A stretch of 64,000 nucleotides of DNA from Panicum virgatum (Eukaryota > Streptophyta > Magnoliopsida > Poales > Poaceae), in NCBI RefSeq assembly GCF_016808335.1, contig NC_053146.1:24422637-24486636 (forward strand), read 5' to 3'. Of this stretch, positions 22,559-33,941 are shown piece by piece (positions within the stretch are counted from its first letter, which is position 1; each line of letters starts with the position of its first letter). The notes beneath the pieces are model-generated. The model had not been told where the DNA came from. It saw nothing but the letters and a program-made list of their open reading frames with translations, and made no database searches. The position numbers and the translations under genes were made by a program.

Positions 22559-23650
22559 ATTAAATATTTAAGACATGGCATCAGATTTCATTCTTCAGAA
22601 TATTTGCAGGATTCATCAGATCTGGTAAAAAATCCCAGAAAAATGATACGATTGGATACGCCACACTGATTGCACCCGAAATAACTTCAGAAATAAAACT
22701 CGGGATGTCCAGCTCTTTACTGTGTTCTCACGTGGGATGTTACTGTATGGAGGATTTGCATTATTGCATCCTTGAATGCGTCCGTGAATGCTGTCACTGT
22801 AGTGTCATGGGTTGTCCTCTAGTAAGGTCCCTTGTGGCTATAAAAGGTGAGAGAGAGGCCTTTGCCAGAAGCACCAACGTGTAGAAGCCATGGCTTATCT
22901 TTGGTGTTCATGCTCGCGCCCTCCGGAAGTTTGTGTAGTCCTTTCCAGCAAAAGATGCTAGAAGAGAACTTGCGAGTGACAAGAGAAGTCCCTGCTACTT
23001 CATCCTGCCACTCCCATGCTCTCATTGGATCCATTTTGGACATCATGTCCTTGCATATTCCAATGAGGCAGGCTCTCTGTGGACTGGTTGAGTCTTGTTG
23101 GGTCACATCCTTGGGGTTGCCTGTTTCTGGGCGCCCAGGAACCAACATCTCTGGTAAGGAGACTAAATCTTGTCACAACGTATTCAGGGAGAAGGTGAAA
23201 TTTCTCCGCAAGATGTTACAAGAGGACTTGCGAGGCGATTACTGTAATCTGCCTCCAAACTCTTGAAACTTTTCTCCCAAAATATGAGTATCATTATTCC
23301 CTTGATGGGAATAACAGGTTTGTACTTTGTCACGGTCCTCGGGCCGATCTAGCTGCAGCAGGCTTCACTCAGGAAGCCAAGAAGTGTGCGTGCAGACCTG
23401 AGTCGTTGTAAAGTTAGTTAGGAAAAAGTACTCGAGTTGTAATATCGAGTAGTTGTACTGTGTCGAGTACTTTTCCTTGTTCTGGAATGTAATCCCAGTC
23501 GAGGAAAGAAGAGTCAAGTATTTGACTAGGGATGTGAGTGTTTTCTTTTTCCAGAATGTAATCTTAGAAAAAGGAAATGTCTCAGAAAATCCCATTTTTT
23601 CTGCGATTTGCAACGGACTGTTGGCCTTTGATGTGTTTTACCATGTTGCC
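22559..23650 (+). other. extra 1.1-kb segment with promoter-like start, element C only
   Basis: Between the 3' LTR leader and the antisense gene C has about 1.1 kb that A lacks at the same place (A has about 240 bp). It includes the strong TATA-type CTATAAAAGG at 22838-22847. An open frame to a stop at 23264-23266 is unrelated to any element protein I know and ends LQEDLRGDYCNLPPNS. An ATG lies at 22890 in another frame, and GGTAAGG near 23154 could be a splice donor. Captured host sequence is my inference; a decayed part of the ancestral element is the alternative. Confidence 0.4.
22839..22847 (+). promoter_or_regulatory. TATA-like box in the extra segment of C
   Basis: TATAAAAGG in a GC-richer context, 51 bp before the first downstream ATG (22890). 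It could start a plus-strand transcript independent of the LTR. Confidence 0.4.
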
Positions 23651-23658
23651 ACTGCCAT

Positions 23659-23665
23659 TATAAAA
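23659..23665 (+). promoter_or_regulatory. TATA-like box of the antisense gene, element C
   Basis: TATAAAA lies 170 bp before the ATG at 23835. Element A has TATAAAA at 34837, 136 bp before its homologous ATG, so the position is conserved. Confidence 0.55.
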
Positions 23666-23834
23666 TGAAATGGTAACTAGGTTTTACCCCCACCGTCCGC
23701 CATTCACTTTTACTGCTTAGATCTGTTCTTGCCTTCAAGCCGCCAGATCTAAAATTTCTTGCTCTTTCTCGCTCCCCAATCCGCTCCTAGGGTTTAGCCA
23801 GTGTATGCGCGTGAAGCGCTCTGTAGATTTCCGA

Positions 23835-26760
23835 ATGGCCCCCAAGAAAGCAAGCAAGAGGAAGGGTGCGGCTGTAGAACCGACCCATGAAGAAGGATGC
23901 AACACAAGTAAGTGCTCCGAATCTGATCTAGAAGCCTTAGTTTCGGTTGGTCTTTTGGTTCCCAGATCTGTTATCCCATGTCGTCCTGCTTTGGGTAAGG
24001 ATCATCTGTATGAGAGTACGGGGGAAATTGTTGCTTTTGCACCTTACTTGGAACTGGGATTGGGGTTTCCTTGTTTGTTTTTCTTCTCTCGGCTCCTGCG
24101 CTACTATAGGATCCAGCTCCACCATTTGACCCCCAATTCCTTTGTTCACATTTCTATCTTCGTGCATTTGTGCGAAGCTTTTCTGGGCATCGAGCCCCAT
24201 TTTGAACTCTTTCGATTCCTTTTCCACTTAAAACCGCAGCCAGATTCCTACATTTTAGATGTAGTTGGTGGTGCGGGTCTTCAACTTAGACAGGGGAAGG
24301 ATAAAGTTTGTATCCCCTATAAGCTTAGCAATAAAGTAATCGATTGGAAACCTAGGTGGTTCTGTGTAGAGAACCAGTGGGAGAGTGTCCCCTCGATTAC
24401 TCCAAGCCCTCCAATCCAATGGCCCGAATGAAAAAAGAAAATAGTCGACGAGAGCCAAATTCCTGAGCTACTCGCATGCATTGCTGATCTTAGGCACAAG
24501 AATGTGACTGGTGAAGCAGTCATGTTTGACTAGATGAAGCATAGAATCCAACCGTTGCAGGCTCGGGAAACACTTGGTTTCCAGTATCAAGGAACAACTG
24601 ACTCATCATGGTACTCGGAGGAAGAGATCTCGGATGAGAAAGTGTTTAGTCGAGTACAACGACTACTCAGGGACGTAAAGAAAGTTCCTGTTGTTCCTGA
24701 TACATTTTCAGCTGCGAGTCCTCCAAAGCAGGTACTTGATAAGAGTAGTCGATCTATAGTAATTGAGTACTTTACCTTAGTTTGATTCTGATAGAATTTG
24801 CTTTCTGTAGGAGGACGTGGAGCGCTTTAAGAGTAGTCCTTCACCACCAGGCATTTATTCGCCTTTTTATTCTTCCATGCGCTTTTCAATCAGTCAACCA
24901 AGTTCTAGTATGCTCATATGAATTCTCATATAAACAGTACTGATGTCTAGCCTTGGTTATGCAGATGAGGAGGCGGCTAAGGAGGGGAGTGACAGGGAGC
25001 TAAGCCCTACTCCAAGTATGGATACCCAGACCGGGCACACAAGGGGTGCTCAGTCGGTGGCAAGGAAGCGTCGCAGCTCCTCCCAAACTACTAGCGACAG
25101 GTAAATGGCTAGTTTGTTTGCAATCGAGTACTTCTATCTTTGATTTGCTGGTTTTTATTTGAACTCTTTCCTTTGTTCAAGTCCGGCGGCTAAGATGCCA
25201 CGGACCTCAGCATCTGGGGATGATGCTGTGGTGAGACAAACCGTCCCTTCCACCACAGTGGACCCATTAAAGGGGATTGGGACTACTCTTCCGGCGAGTA
25301 GTTCCAATGTGGATAAAGCCGATGATGCGGGTAAGCAGGCCGTCATTTTGAGGCCTACCCGAAAATTTGGCGTCAAGGCACTTGCCATAAAGAGGGCACC
25401 TATGTAAGTTCCATAAAACTTATAATTGTAGGATTGGTCTTTGTATCGAGTAGCTAATTTGTCTTTTCAGTGACACGCTCCTGGGGCGAGTGGGGGGACT
25501 GAGGACGACTCAGCCCCCATATCGGCACTGGAGAAGCCCCCGAGTACTCCCGAGATGAGTGCTCGTGAGACTGAAGCCATGGTGGATTCCATGCTTCGGG
25601 ATTCGCCGCTTCCTGGTACCGAGAGGAGCGATGAAGGGCTCCTGGAGGGCGGTGGAAGTGACAAGCTTCCGGCGGAGAAGGATGGCGAGAAGCTTCCTAA
25701 GGGAGGCGACGAAAAGCAGCCGGAAGAGACCCCTACAGGTAAACTTGTACCACTTTGTACTGAGAAAGTACTTTTCTTTGCTATTAATTTGATTATGTAG
25801 CAATTTTTCCTGTAGTTTCCAAAAGTCTTGGGGATACTGTGGGGAGGATCGAAGAGGCGCCAAAGAAGACAATTTCTGAAGTGTGGGCAAGTACTTCCTA
25901 GATTCCATCGGGGAGTGTTTTGCCGCAAGAGAAGCTAAAACTTGCATTCAAGCTTATGGGAGTACGTAGTCGAATATGTCAAGTACTTAAGTATAGATCG
26001 AGTAGTGCATACTGATCTTTGTGCTTTTATTCCTTGGCAGGAAGTACTAGGGCAGGAGGGCGGCCAAGCCCAGGATGATTCAGAGCTAAATGTTCTGAGA
26101 GTGCGGGTGAAGACACTCTCATCCGAGATGGTTGCTCTCCAAGGGAAGCTTAAGAAGCTCTCCCAAGCCAAGAAAGGTTAGTCTATAGCATATATTATGC
26201 GTTCAACTAGTTGTTCTGCCTGGTGTTTATAAGGTTTATACACAGCTTGCACAAAATCTTTGAAGATTCAGGAAAGCTTGGTACTGGATCTAAAGATGGT
26301 TATGTACCGAAACGTAGATGAAATTGAGAAACTGAAGAAGATCAAGGAGGACTCTGACCGAGAGGTCATGACCACTCTTTAGCAACTCAAGGACCTGTCA
26401 GCATCTCGGGACACGATGCAACAAGAACTCGTGGAGCTGAGGAGTGTGAGGGATGCCGCCCAAGAAATTGTAAAGATTATGGAGATCCCAGAGGGGAATG
26501 AGGACGAACCGCTCTCATTGGCGGGGAAACTTCATAAAGTACCCGAAGCCTTTGAAAGGTTTGTCTCTGCAACTACCCGACAGTACGTGGGACATGTACT
26601 TGGGTTGGTGAAGTTTTATTGGCCGTCTACTCCTCTTGATGCTCTCGGGAAGGGCGCAAAGTCTGATTGCACTGATGATCAGTTCAATCAATATTTGCAA
26701 GAGACCTGCATGGTAGCAGACCAAATAGTGGAGTCTCTGAACAAGCCCGAGTCCCCTTGA
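23835..26760 (+). pseudogene. antisense gene of element C, PF04195-like ('putative gypsy type transposon')
   Basis: It runs opposite to C's LTR and gag sense. The start MAPKKASKRK matches MAPKKNKSN in A. Exon 1 (23835-24731) holds the gypsy-type plant domain: SESDLEALVSVGLL, GFPCLFFFSRLLRYY, IQLHHLTPNSFVHISIFVHL, EAFLGIEPHF and a WFCVENQW end. It has in-frame stops at 24429 and 24531. Likely later exons with GT-AG borders: 24811 on, 24965-25100 (basic RKRRSSSQTTS), 25182-25403, 25471-25738 (acidic), 25816 to about 25960, 26041-26176, and 26246-26760 (coiled coil, then TRQYVGHVLGLVKFYWP to stop). Families with this domain are known beside plant gypsy elements; the function is unknown. A DNA- or RNA-associated nuclear protein is only a guess. 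Confidence 0.75.
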
Positions 26761-27562
26761 ACTTGTTGGTAATTTAAGTTGGCGTGTGGGCCGCAAGTAC
26801 TTTGAACAAATGTTGAATATTTGTGTAATGTTTAAGTACTTATTCTGTGTTAGGATTGTGGAATCCTTTGATGTGTCGAGTAGTTGTACTCGAAAATCCT
26901 GAGTTTTGGTAGCATCGCGCCTACTCAGTCGTGATAGTAGATACGAAGAGTTGTATCCGTAGGTGCCTTAGGAGGTAAAGTATTCTCGAATAGTATCGAG
27001 TTGCATGGTTCTGAATCAGAAGTCTAGTGCTAACTGGTTAGGATTCAATCCTGTAGGATTAACCAAGTGGGAATAGCACTAAAAGAGTATCATAAGCCGT
27101 AGCTTAAATACGGGTTTCCTTTTCAAAGGAAGTGCTTTTTTAGAGCAGAGCTCATATGGACTTTGATGTCCAATGGGGGGAGAACTCTTATCGAGTATTT
27201 TGGAGAGTTAGGAGCTTTAAGATGTTCCTTGATAGATAGGTGAACAGGAGGCTCTCGACAACTACTCAGAATACTAAGGGAAAACAGAACTCTTTCTGTA
27301 TCTCGAGCAAGCGAGTAGCACCTGACAAGTACTCGAGGCAAAAAAAAGATTTCGTAGTTGGAGCTCCCTTGGTAGTCTAAGCAAGCAGGAGACTCGTGTT
27401 AAACTATTTTAGAGTACCAAGAACTTGTTCGTGCTCCTTGAGGGATTTTTGTAGTTGACCAGTTAGGATAGACCTTGCTTGGTCATCCAGGTAGTATACA
27501 ACTTTTTATGAAAATATCCTAGACTACTCGATTTATCGAGTAGTATGTCCTATACCAGGACT
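26761..27562. other. element C spacer between antisense gene and array
   Basis: No gene. It is the presumed 3' UTR of the plus-strand antisense gene plus degenerate array-like sequence (GGATTAACCAAGTGGGAA, CAAGCAGGAGACTCGTG). It corresponds to 14641-15468 in E in inverted orientation. Confidence 0.5.
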
Positions 27563-27997
27563 CATGGTTTTAAATAGTGGGCTATGGTAAATAGCGGCAT
27601 ATTTTTTTCCAAGGCTAAGAGGCTATAGCGGAAGCTATAGCGGGCTATGCCAAATAGCGGTTTACTACTAAACCATGCAAAATACAAGTAATAGATACAC
27701 AGAAACATTGTAATTAGCGAATTTCATAAACATAAATATGTTTCTAGGGCTATGGAAATATTAATTAAATTGACAATATAATAAAAATCATATAATTAAA
27801 TATTCATTTATCCAAAAGACCAAAACAATAGTATTGAGCTAAGGATAAGGCTATAGCGGTGCTAAAGCTATGCAATTTAGCGCAGCTATAACCCAATTTA
27901 GCGTCCATAGCTGCCATAGCGGCACAAATACAAATAGCGTAGCGGGGATCCTCTAAAAAGGCTATAGCGGGGCTATAGCCCGCTATTTAAAACCATG
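27563..27997. mobile_element. hAT-type MITE inserted beside the array of element C
   Basis: It begins CATGGTTTTAAATAG and ends CTATTTAAAACCATG, perfect 15-bp inverted repeats. The 8-bp duplication CCAGGACT (27555-27562 and 27998-28005) is perfect. Inside, AGCGGGCTATAGC-type motifs repeat near both ends, with an AT-rich centre. Its 8-bp duplication fits hAT. It must be younger than the array it interrupts. Confidence 0.88.
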
Positions 27998-28005
27998 CCA
28001 GGACT

Positions 28006-28700
28006 GGATTGATTTCTAAAATAGAACTGTTAGGATGAACCCCGTCGAGTTAACCAAGACATAAATATTTTAGGAATATCCCAAGCTTACTCGAGCAAAG
28101 TGAGTAAGGTGTCCTTCCTAAGGACTGGAGTAACTCTTAAGACAAGTCTGTTAGGTATGAACCCCGTCGAGTTATCCAAGACGAAAATGTCAAAAGAGTA
28201 TCCAAAACCTACTCGAGCTAGCGAGTGGGGTGTCCTCAACCAAGGACTGGAGTAATCCTTAAGACAGGTTTGTTAGGTATGAACCCCGTCGGGTTATCCA
28301 AGACGAAAATGTCGAAAGGATATCCAAAACCTACTCGAGCAAGCGAGTAGGGTGTCCTAACCAAGGACTGGAGTAACTCTTAGGACAAGTCTATTAGGTA
28401 TGAACCCCGTCGGGTTATCCAAGACGAAAATGCCAAAAGAGTATCCAAAACCTACTCGAGCCAGCAAGTAGGTGTCCTTTAACAAAGGACTAAAGTAATC
28501 CTTATGGCAAGTCTGTTAGGTATGAACCCCGTCAGGTTATCCAAGACGAAGATGCCGAAGGGATATCCAAAACTTACTCGAGTGAGGTGAGTAAGTTGCC
28601 CTCAACCGAGGACGAGTGATTCTTAGGACAGATCTGTTAGGATGAACCCCGTCGGGTTACCCAAGATGAAAATGTCGTAAGATCACTCAAAGTAAACCAT
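28006..28700 (-). repeat. tandem array of about 120-bp units, element C
   Basis: About five to six units carry AACCCCGTCGGGTT, CCTACTCGAGC..CGAGTAGG and GTCCT..AGGAC hairpins. The outer helix changes from unit to unit but stays paired: ACTCTT/AAGAGT (28133 with 28194), ATCCTT/AAGGAT (28255 with 28316), then GGCA/TGCC (28506 with 28553) in place of GACA/TGTC, and GTGA..TCTTA/TAAGA..TCAC in the last unit. Orientation is inverted relative to E because the element is inverted. Confidence 0.85.
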
Positions 28701-28976
28701 AAAAACTACTCGATTACTACTTCAATGCAACTTTCAGGGTAGTGTTTATGATTGGGTACTTGCCATATGAGCGAGAGCCAAGTAGTCGATTTACAGAGGA
28801 AATCAACTTATTTTGGACTTGTCGAAATTACAGTAATTGTAAAATGACAGACTCTGACTCTTAAGACCTACCCGTTGCCCGTTAGACGTGAGCAATGGTT
28901 TACATAACTGAATAAAATTATTCGAGGATAAAACTAGTCGATACAGTGGTCGACTAGATTTTAGGTAGAGTCTCCT

Positions 28977-30945
28977 TTAGGAGAGGTGCCCCAAGGGCTT
29001 TGCGGAGTGAGTCACACTCGAAGATTGTGTGAGAGCTCTTCGGGTGGATGAAGCACTTGCGTAGTAGAGTCTTGTTGATCCTGGCTCTACCAAGAGATGT
29101 TTCTCCTTGATGTTGGATGCGCGGTTTACTCTGAGGATGAGTACTTGCTGGCTTATGCTTCTTGAAAGCTGCTGAAGCCTTTGCTGGGATGCGATAGTTG
29201 GAAGAAGGCTGTAAGCCTCAATTTCCTCACGCTCCTTTCTCCTTGAGATGATGACGTTGCGGGCGTCGCGACCACCGTTGATCACGTTGCGGAGATCACA
29301 GTTGGAGTAGTTGTAGTTGTCACCCTGCTGTTCTTGCTGGCTGTTGGCGAGGCGCTGGCGCCTGAACGCCCTCTTCTGGTTTAGAAGACGATGACGTTCG
29401 TAAAGATCTTCTGTAGGGTGTTGCTCTTCCAATTGCACAGTGACTGTCACTGCTGGAGGAGGTGCATGCAGATCTTGCTTGGGTAGTAGCTTGGGCTTCT
29501 GTGATTGTGGGGGGAGTAATTTCCATGTTGTTGGAAAGGTACTCGTCGAAATCATCAGATTGTGGGGGGAGTAGTTTCTAGGTTTAGACGCTCCATGGGA
29601 TCACCCTCAGGTTCCTGGACTTCGGAGATGCGAACCATGAGGGGCCTTGAGGGGTGCTCTGCTGGAAGGGCAGATCCGTTGGCTGCGAGCCAGAGGTGTT
29701 GGGATCTTGTGTCTTCCTTAGGTGCACTGTCCGTCCTTGCGGCGTTGCATATATGACCAAGTTAGGGAGGGAGTCCTAATCGGACTTGGAGTTCTTAGTC
29801 GAGTTGGACTCGACTTGTTTGCTGTACTGGATTAGGTCATCTAGCTCGTCCTCCGAGTTGGAAGAGTACTCAGAGTCGGAATCGGTTAGGCCACCGATTT
29901 TAGAATATGTGTGTTTTGGGTGAGCGAGAAGCGGGATGCCTATCTCCATGCGGAGGGCATTCTCATTCATCCAATGTAGCCATGATTGAGTGGGAGTCAG
30001 CCCTTCAGGCTCCTTGATCCAGGGTTTGTCGAAAATTGACTTGCTAGATTGTTCTAGAGCTTTGGCCTTTCCCTTTTTAAGCTAGGCCAGTTCCCAGAGA
30101 GAGTCAGCATGTTCGGGTGGATTGGCCATAGCGTCCATGAACAAGGCGACGTTGTCGGACCAATCTTCGAGATCATTGAATGGTTTAAAGTTGTCAAGAC
30201 TATCTATAAATTGATCAAAGTCCTGATCGAACGGGGACTCGGCTTTTTCAGGAGTCCGAATGTGAGCAGGTTTCGGTGAAGGTTTCTGAGGTATCCTGGA
30301 GATAGACGGCCCCATCCGAAAAATCCAGGGGTTTGTCTCACCAGATCTCCCGCAGATTCCTCCTCTCGATTTCTGCTTCATATTTTGCAGAGTGCCTTCA
30401 GCTATCTTAATGCAGTCGGCGAGCTTAAAATCCACTCGATCGATCCCTGAGAGCATATAACACGATCGTTCCTGTGGTGGGTTTGACACTTCTGGGTTCT
30501 GCTGTGATGTAGATGAGCCAATGGCAGATTCTATAAGTTTGATGTAGCCCTTTATTGATCGTGAAACTTGATCTACTCTATTGAGTAGTTCTGAGTTATT
30601 GATCTTAGGACGTTTGATTGTTTTTAAATCAGTCGCGAATTTTCCGAGGGTTTCGAAAAAGTGGGGTTTTTTGGAATCAGAATTTGTGTCGAACTCGACT
30701 GATCAGAGAGTTCGAGTTGGAGTTGACATGTTTTCTGCGTTATCCAAGTTGAGCTCGAGTAGAACTCTTTTTTCGTCGAGATCCGCAGACTCGCGGATGT
30801 CGACGAGTTGGGAAGTGATTTTCGGTTTAGGCGAGTTGGGCGTGACAAGGTGGCTGGAGAAGCCGCCCGATCCATCAGCCGTGCATGCCCAAGAACCGAA
30901 AACAAAGGTTGTGCACGTTGTTGGCGTTGCTTGATCCGACCATCG
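28977..30945 (-). pseudogene. non-autonomous gag-like ORF of element C
   Basis: Read on the minus strand from the primer-binding site, one long frame of roughly 600-650 codons is still traceable with few stops. It starts with an orf0-related part (ACTADGSGGFSSHL), then SNPPQERSCYMLSGIDRVD (30489 on), FDQDFDQFIDSLDN, MNENALRMEIGIPLLAHPKH (29970 on), a Ser/Asp-rich run, and a basic RHRLLNQKRAFRRQ segment, with the Cys/His tail lost to frame changes near 29100. E has the same protein, so it was a shared coding gene, not chance. It lacks the gag domain of A and B. A role as a packaging or coat-associated protein is inferred from position only. Confidence 0.65.
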
Positions 30946-30970
30946 AATTCGCCGATGAACTCGCCGAATC

Positions 30971-30987
30971 TCCTACCTAGTGCGCCA
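30971..30987 (-). other. primer-binding site of element C
   Basis: On the minus strand TGGCGCACTAGGTAGGA follows the LTR after GC, as in E, B and A. Confidence 0.75.
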
Positions 30988-30989
30988 GC

Positions 30990-31403
30990 TGTCGGTGTTT
31001 ACCGCCAAGCCTGCTCAAGGATACCCTTAGCAGTAAGGATTGTAGGTAGGGATCGACTACTCTGAAATTTGATGGAGCAAGGAACACAAAGATTTAGACA
31101 GGTTCAGGCCGCGAGTTGCGTAATACCCTACGTCCTGTGTGGTTATTTGTATTGCCTTAGGTGTTGATGATCGTTTGGAGGGGGTCCCTGCCCGCCCTTA
31201 TATATCCGGGGGGACAGGGTTACATGGAAAGTCCTAGCTGAGTACAGTTGGAGTCCTATTACAACATAATCAGGTAGTTTCCTTTGTACTGTAGCTAGTT
31301 CTACGCCTATTCGAGTAGTTACAAAAGAAGTAAGGTACATCCATGATCTCTTACTTTAGAACATTCTATGCCTATAAGTAGTCCCGCTGCCCCGGGTCTG
31401 ACA
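30990..31403 (-). repeat. 5' LTR of element C
   Basis: Plus-strand reading starts TGTCGGTGTTTACCGCC and ends CCGGGTCTGACA, 414 bp. A TATA box (reverse of TTATATATCC) lies near 31198. The duplicated TACAT follows. Confidence 0.92.
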
Positions 31404-32371
31404 TACATGTCAAGATTTTTCTGGCCAATGGCTGTATCAGATGCAGAAGACCTTGTTAGACGATGTCCTGGCTGCCAATTCTTCGGTAAGAAGACTCATG
31501 TGCCAGCACACAATCTGATAACAATCCCTTCATCATGGCCGTTCGCCTGTTGGGGTCTAAACATGATCGAACCCTTAACTGTAGCTCTAGGAGGATTCAA
31601 TCATGTGCTAGTAGCAATCGACAAGTTTACCAAGTGGATCGAGTACAAGCCCATTGTCAAGATCTCATCAAATAGAGTAGTGGATTTTATCTCCGACATC
31701 ATACACCGGTTTGGTTTTCCCCACACTATCATTACAGATCTGGGTTCTAACTTCATATCACTGTCTTTCTGGTATTTCTGCGACAATTCTTGCATAGAGG
31801 TCAAGTATGCTTCAGTGGCTCATCCTCGAGCAAATGGTTCATGGACGGCTTGAAAAAGAGACTCTACGATGCCAACTCCAAGATGGGTGGCAAGTGGATC
31901 CAAGAACTACCCCATGTGGCATGGGGGCTGCGAACGCAGCCTAGCAAAGCGATTGGACAATCTCCTTTCTTTCTCACCTATGGGTCAGAGGCTATATTAC
32001 CTGCAGATATCATGTGAAAATCTCCTGAGAATAGAAGCCTATCAAGAAGGAGAAGTGGATGAAGCTCGACAACTTGAGTTAGACTCAATCAAAGAAGCCA
32101 GGATCAATACTTTGACCCAATCGGCTGATATCTTCATGGAGTTAGACGTTATCATGATCGTAATGTCCAGCAAAGATCTTTCAACATAGGAGATCTAGTC
32201 CTACGAAGGATTCAAGATGAAACAGGACTACACAAGTTAAATTCCAGATGGGAGGGACCATTCATTGTGACCAAGGTTACAAGACCAGGATCATACAGAA
32301 TTACCGATGCAGAAGGTAATGAGGTACCCAATTCCTGGAATATCAAGCACTTGCGCAGATTGTATCCTTGA
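31404..32371 (+). pseudogene. integrase of element B, continued after element C
   Basis: It resumes as RFFWPMAVSDAEDLVRRCPGCQFFGKK, completing the HHCC zinc finger begun at about 21660. The catalytic core shows LNMIEPL, where A has the Asp (LDMIRPL), and IITDLGSNF. At 31830-31850 (HPRANG then a frame break) the segment with the catalytic Glu is missing. In A the same place reads HVERINGLVLDGLKKR. The C-terminal part (FNIGDLVLRRIQDETGLHK to HLRRLYP, stop at 32369-32371) is in another frame. So B lacks both the first Asp and the Glu of the DDE triad and cannot integrate itself in its present state. Confidence 0.82.
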
Positions 32372-32589
32372 TCTAAGATACTTGGTGATGTCAGTTGATC
32401 TCTTTAATAAATCAAGGGTTTCTATCAACTTTTCGACTACATTAAAGGCAGTTTTCAACCTAGCAGCATCATATTGGACTACTCTCTAATAGGTTCTTCC
32501 AACCAGGGTAATCTCCATAGATTCATACCGACCTGGATAACCTGATCAGGATAGCTTACACAGTTCTTCTATTGGGATAACTATACAAG

Positions 32590-32990
32590 CCACATCCTTG
32601 TCCTCAATATAAGGACAAAACCTACTCGCTGGCTCGAGAAGGTCTATGGATACATTTACTAGTTTGTCCAACTTGGGTAACTCGACGGAGTTCATCCTAA
32701 CAGGTCAATTATAAGGAACTCTAGCCTTTTCATTAAAGGTGCAACTACTCGCTTGCTCGAGTATGTTTTGGATACTACTAAAATTTGTCCTACTGGGGTA
32801 ACCCGACGGGGTTCATCCTAACTGGTCAATCTTAGTAGTTACTCCAGTCTACATGTTAGATGCCCTACTTGCTGGCTAGCTCGACTAGTTTATGGATATC
32901 TCTACAAAGTTTTTTCTATCTGGGTAGTTCGACGGGATTCATCCTAACTGATCAACTATGGAGATTACTCCATGTGAGCATTTTACTCGA
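32590..32990 (+). repeat. tandem array of about 120-bp units, element B
   Basis: Three to four diverged units follow integrase. ACTACTAA at about 32776 pairs with TTAGTAGT at about 32832, around AACCCGACGGGGTT. The next unit pairs ATCTC with GAGAT instead. Hairpin CCTACTCGCTGGCTCGAG recurs. The stretch 32372-32589 before it shows only decayed units. Confidence 0.75.
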
Positions 32991-33116
32991 TCAATCGAGT
33001 AGTTTGTACTTATCCTACAGTATCAGATCATGCTTCTGAAGATACACCAACAGAATAAAAGCAATACATACAAAGACAAGTTCTTACAGAAGATCACAAA
33101 AGCTGTTACAAGCAGA

Positions 33117-33936
33117 TTACTTTGCCAAGTTCTTCAAAATCTCCTTGGCAATCACTTCTGATTCTTTACAATAGTTTTGTAATTCCTCATCAGAGCAATC
33201 AGCGGCTATTCCTTTGGATATGGGAGCTAAATTATGCTGAGGACAGTAAGACTTGACAATTCCAATCATATGGGTCAGATAATTCTTGGAGGTGGTTGTC
33301 ATGATGTCCAAAAATTTCTTGGGAGCCTCCTCTAAGCGCTCCACTAAGGACTTACTACTCGACGACCCTCCTTCAAAATCTACCATATCTACAATGACTT
33401 GAGCTGCTGCTACTAGTCGAGTTTGGTCAGTTGAAGAACCTGATGCAAGGATATCTCAGTGACTATCAAATTATTTGCAAGATACTGATTAAGAGAATAT
33501 TCAAGTACTTACAAGCCGGAGCAATCTGCAGTTGTTTTTGGAGCATTGTTTTCTCTTCCTCAAGGCTCTTGATCTGCTGTTTCATCTTAAAAAGCTCTCG
33601 AGTGTATTCACGGTTAACTTCATAAATCTTATTCTGTGCTGCAAGAGACTCATCAAGGCGCTTGGCAATTTCTGCATTTTGCTTCACCAAGGCGTTCTGA
33701 TTGTCAATAGTTTGACACAAAGCCTGAGACTTCAGGAAGGAACGATTGGATACCTCCTACAAAGTGCAACAATCGATGGGTTAGGCGTCACCAACTACTC
33801 GATATCAGCAAAAGGCTTACCTTGGTATATTTGAAGCTCCAATGCATGTAATCTGCAAGCTTCTTCACATTCTCTATAGTCAACAAGGGATCGTTGAAAA
33901 GATCTTTACCCATCTCTTCTTGGGTGGATTGGGGAA
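33117..33936 (-). pseudogene. antisense gene of element B, C-terminal exons
   Basis: Minus-strand exons: 33386-33117 (KSLVERLEEAPKKFLDIM, TTSKNYLTHMIGIVKSY, SDEELQNYCKESEVIAKEI to stop), 33720-33510 (coiled coil NAEIAKRLDESLAAQNKIYE, LFKMKQQIKSLEEEK), and 33936-33825 (QSTQEEMGKDLFNDPLL). A inserted just upstream at 33937-33941. The remaining N-terminal exons lie at 44774-46053. It is homologous to the plus-strand gene of A, whose last exon has nearly the same wording. Confidence 0.78.
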
Positions 33937-33941
33937 GAGAC

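Larger units (their letters stand above)
21741..31403 (-). mobile_element. element C: non-autonomous Tat-lineage gypsy
   Basis: C is inserted in minus orientation in the integrase of B. Its 5' LTR is 30990-31403 and its 3' LTR 21741-22158. The target duplication is TACAG (21736-21740) versus TACAT (31404-31408), one base changed. Its 9,663 bp hold a gag-like ORF, a tandem array with a MITE beside it, and a multi-exon gene on the opposite strand, but no protease, RT or integrase. This marks it as a partner-dependent element whose architecture is otherwise that of A. Confidence 0.88.

Noticed and set aside
31368..31403. Apparent N-terminus MPISSPAAPGLTYM of the integrase frame after element C
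   Set aside because: These codons are the end of C's LTR. True integrase sequence begins at 31404.
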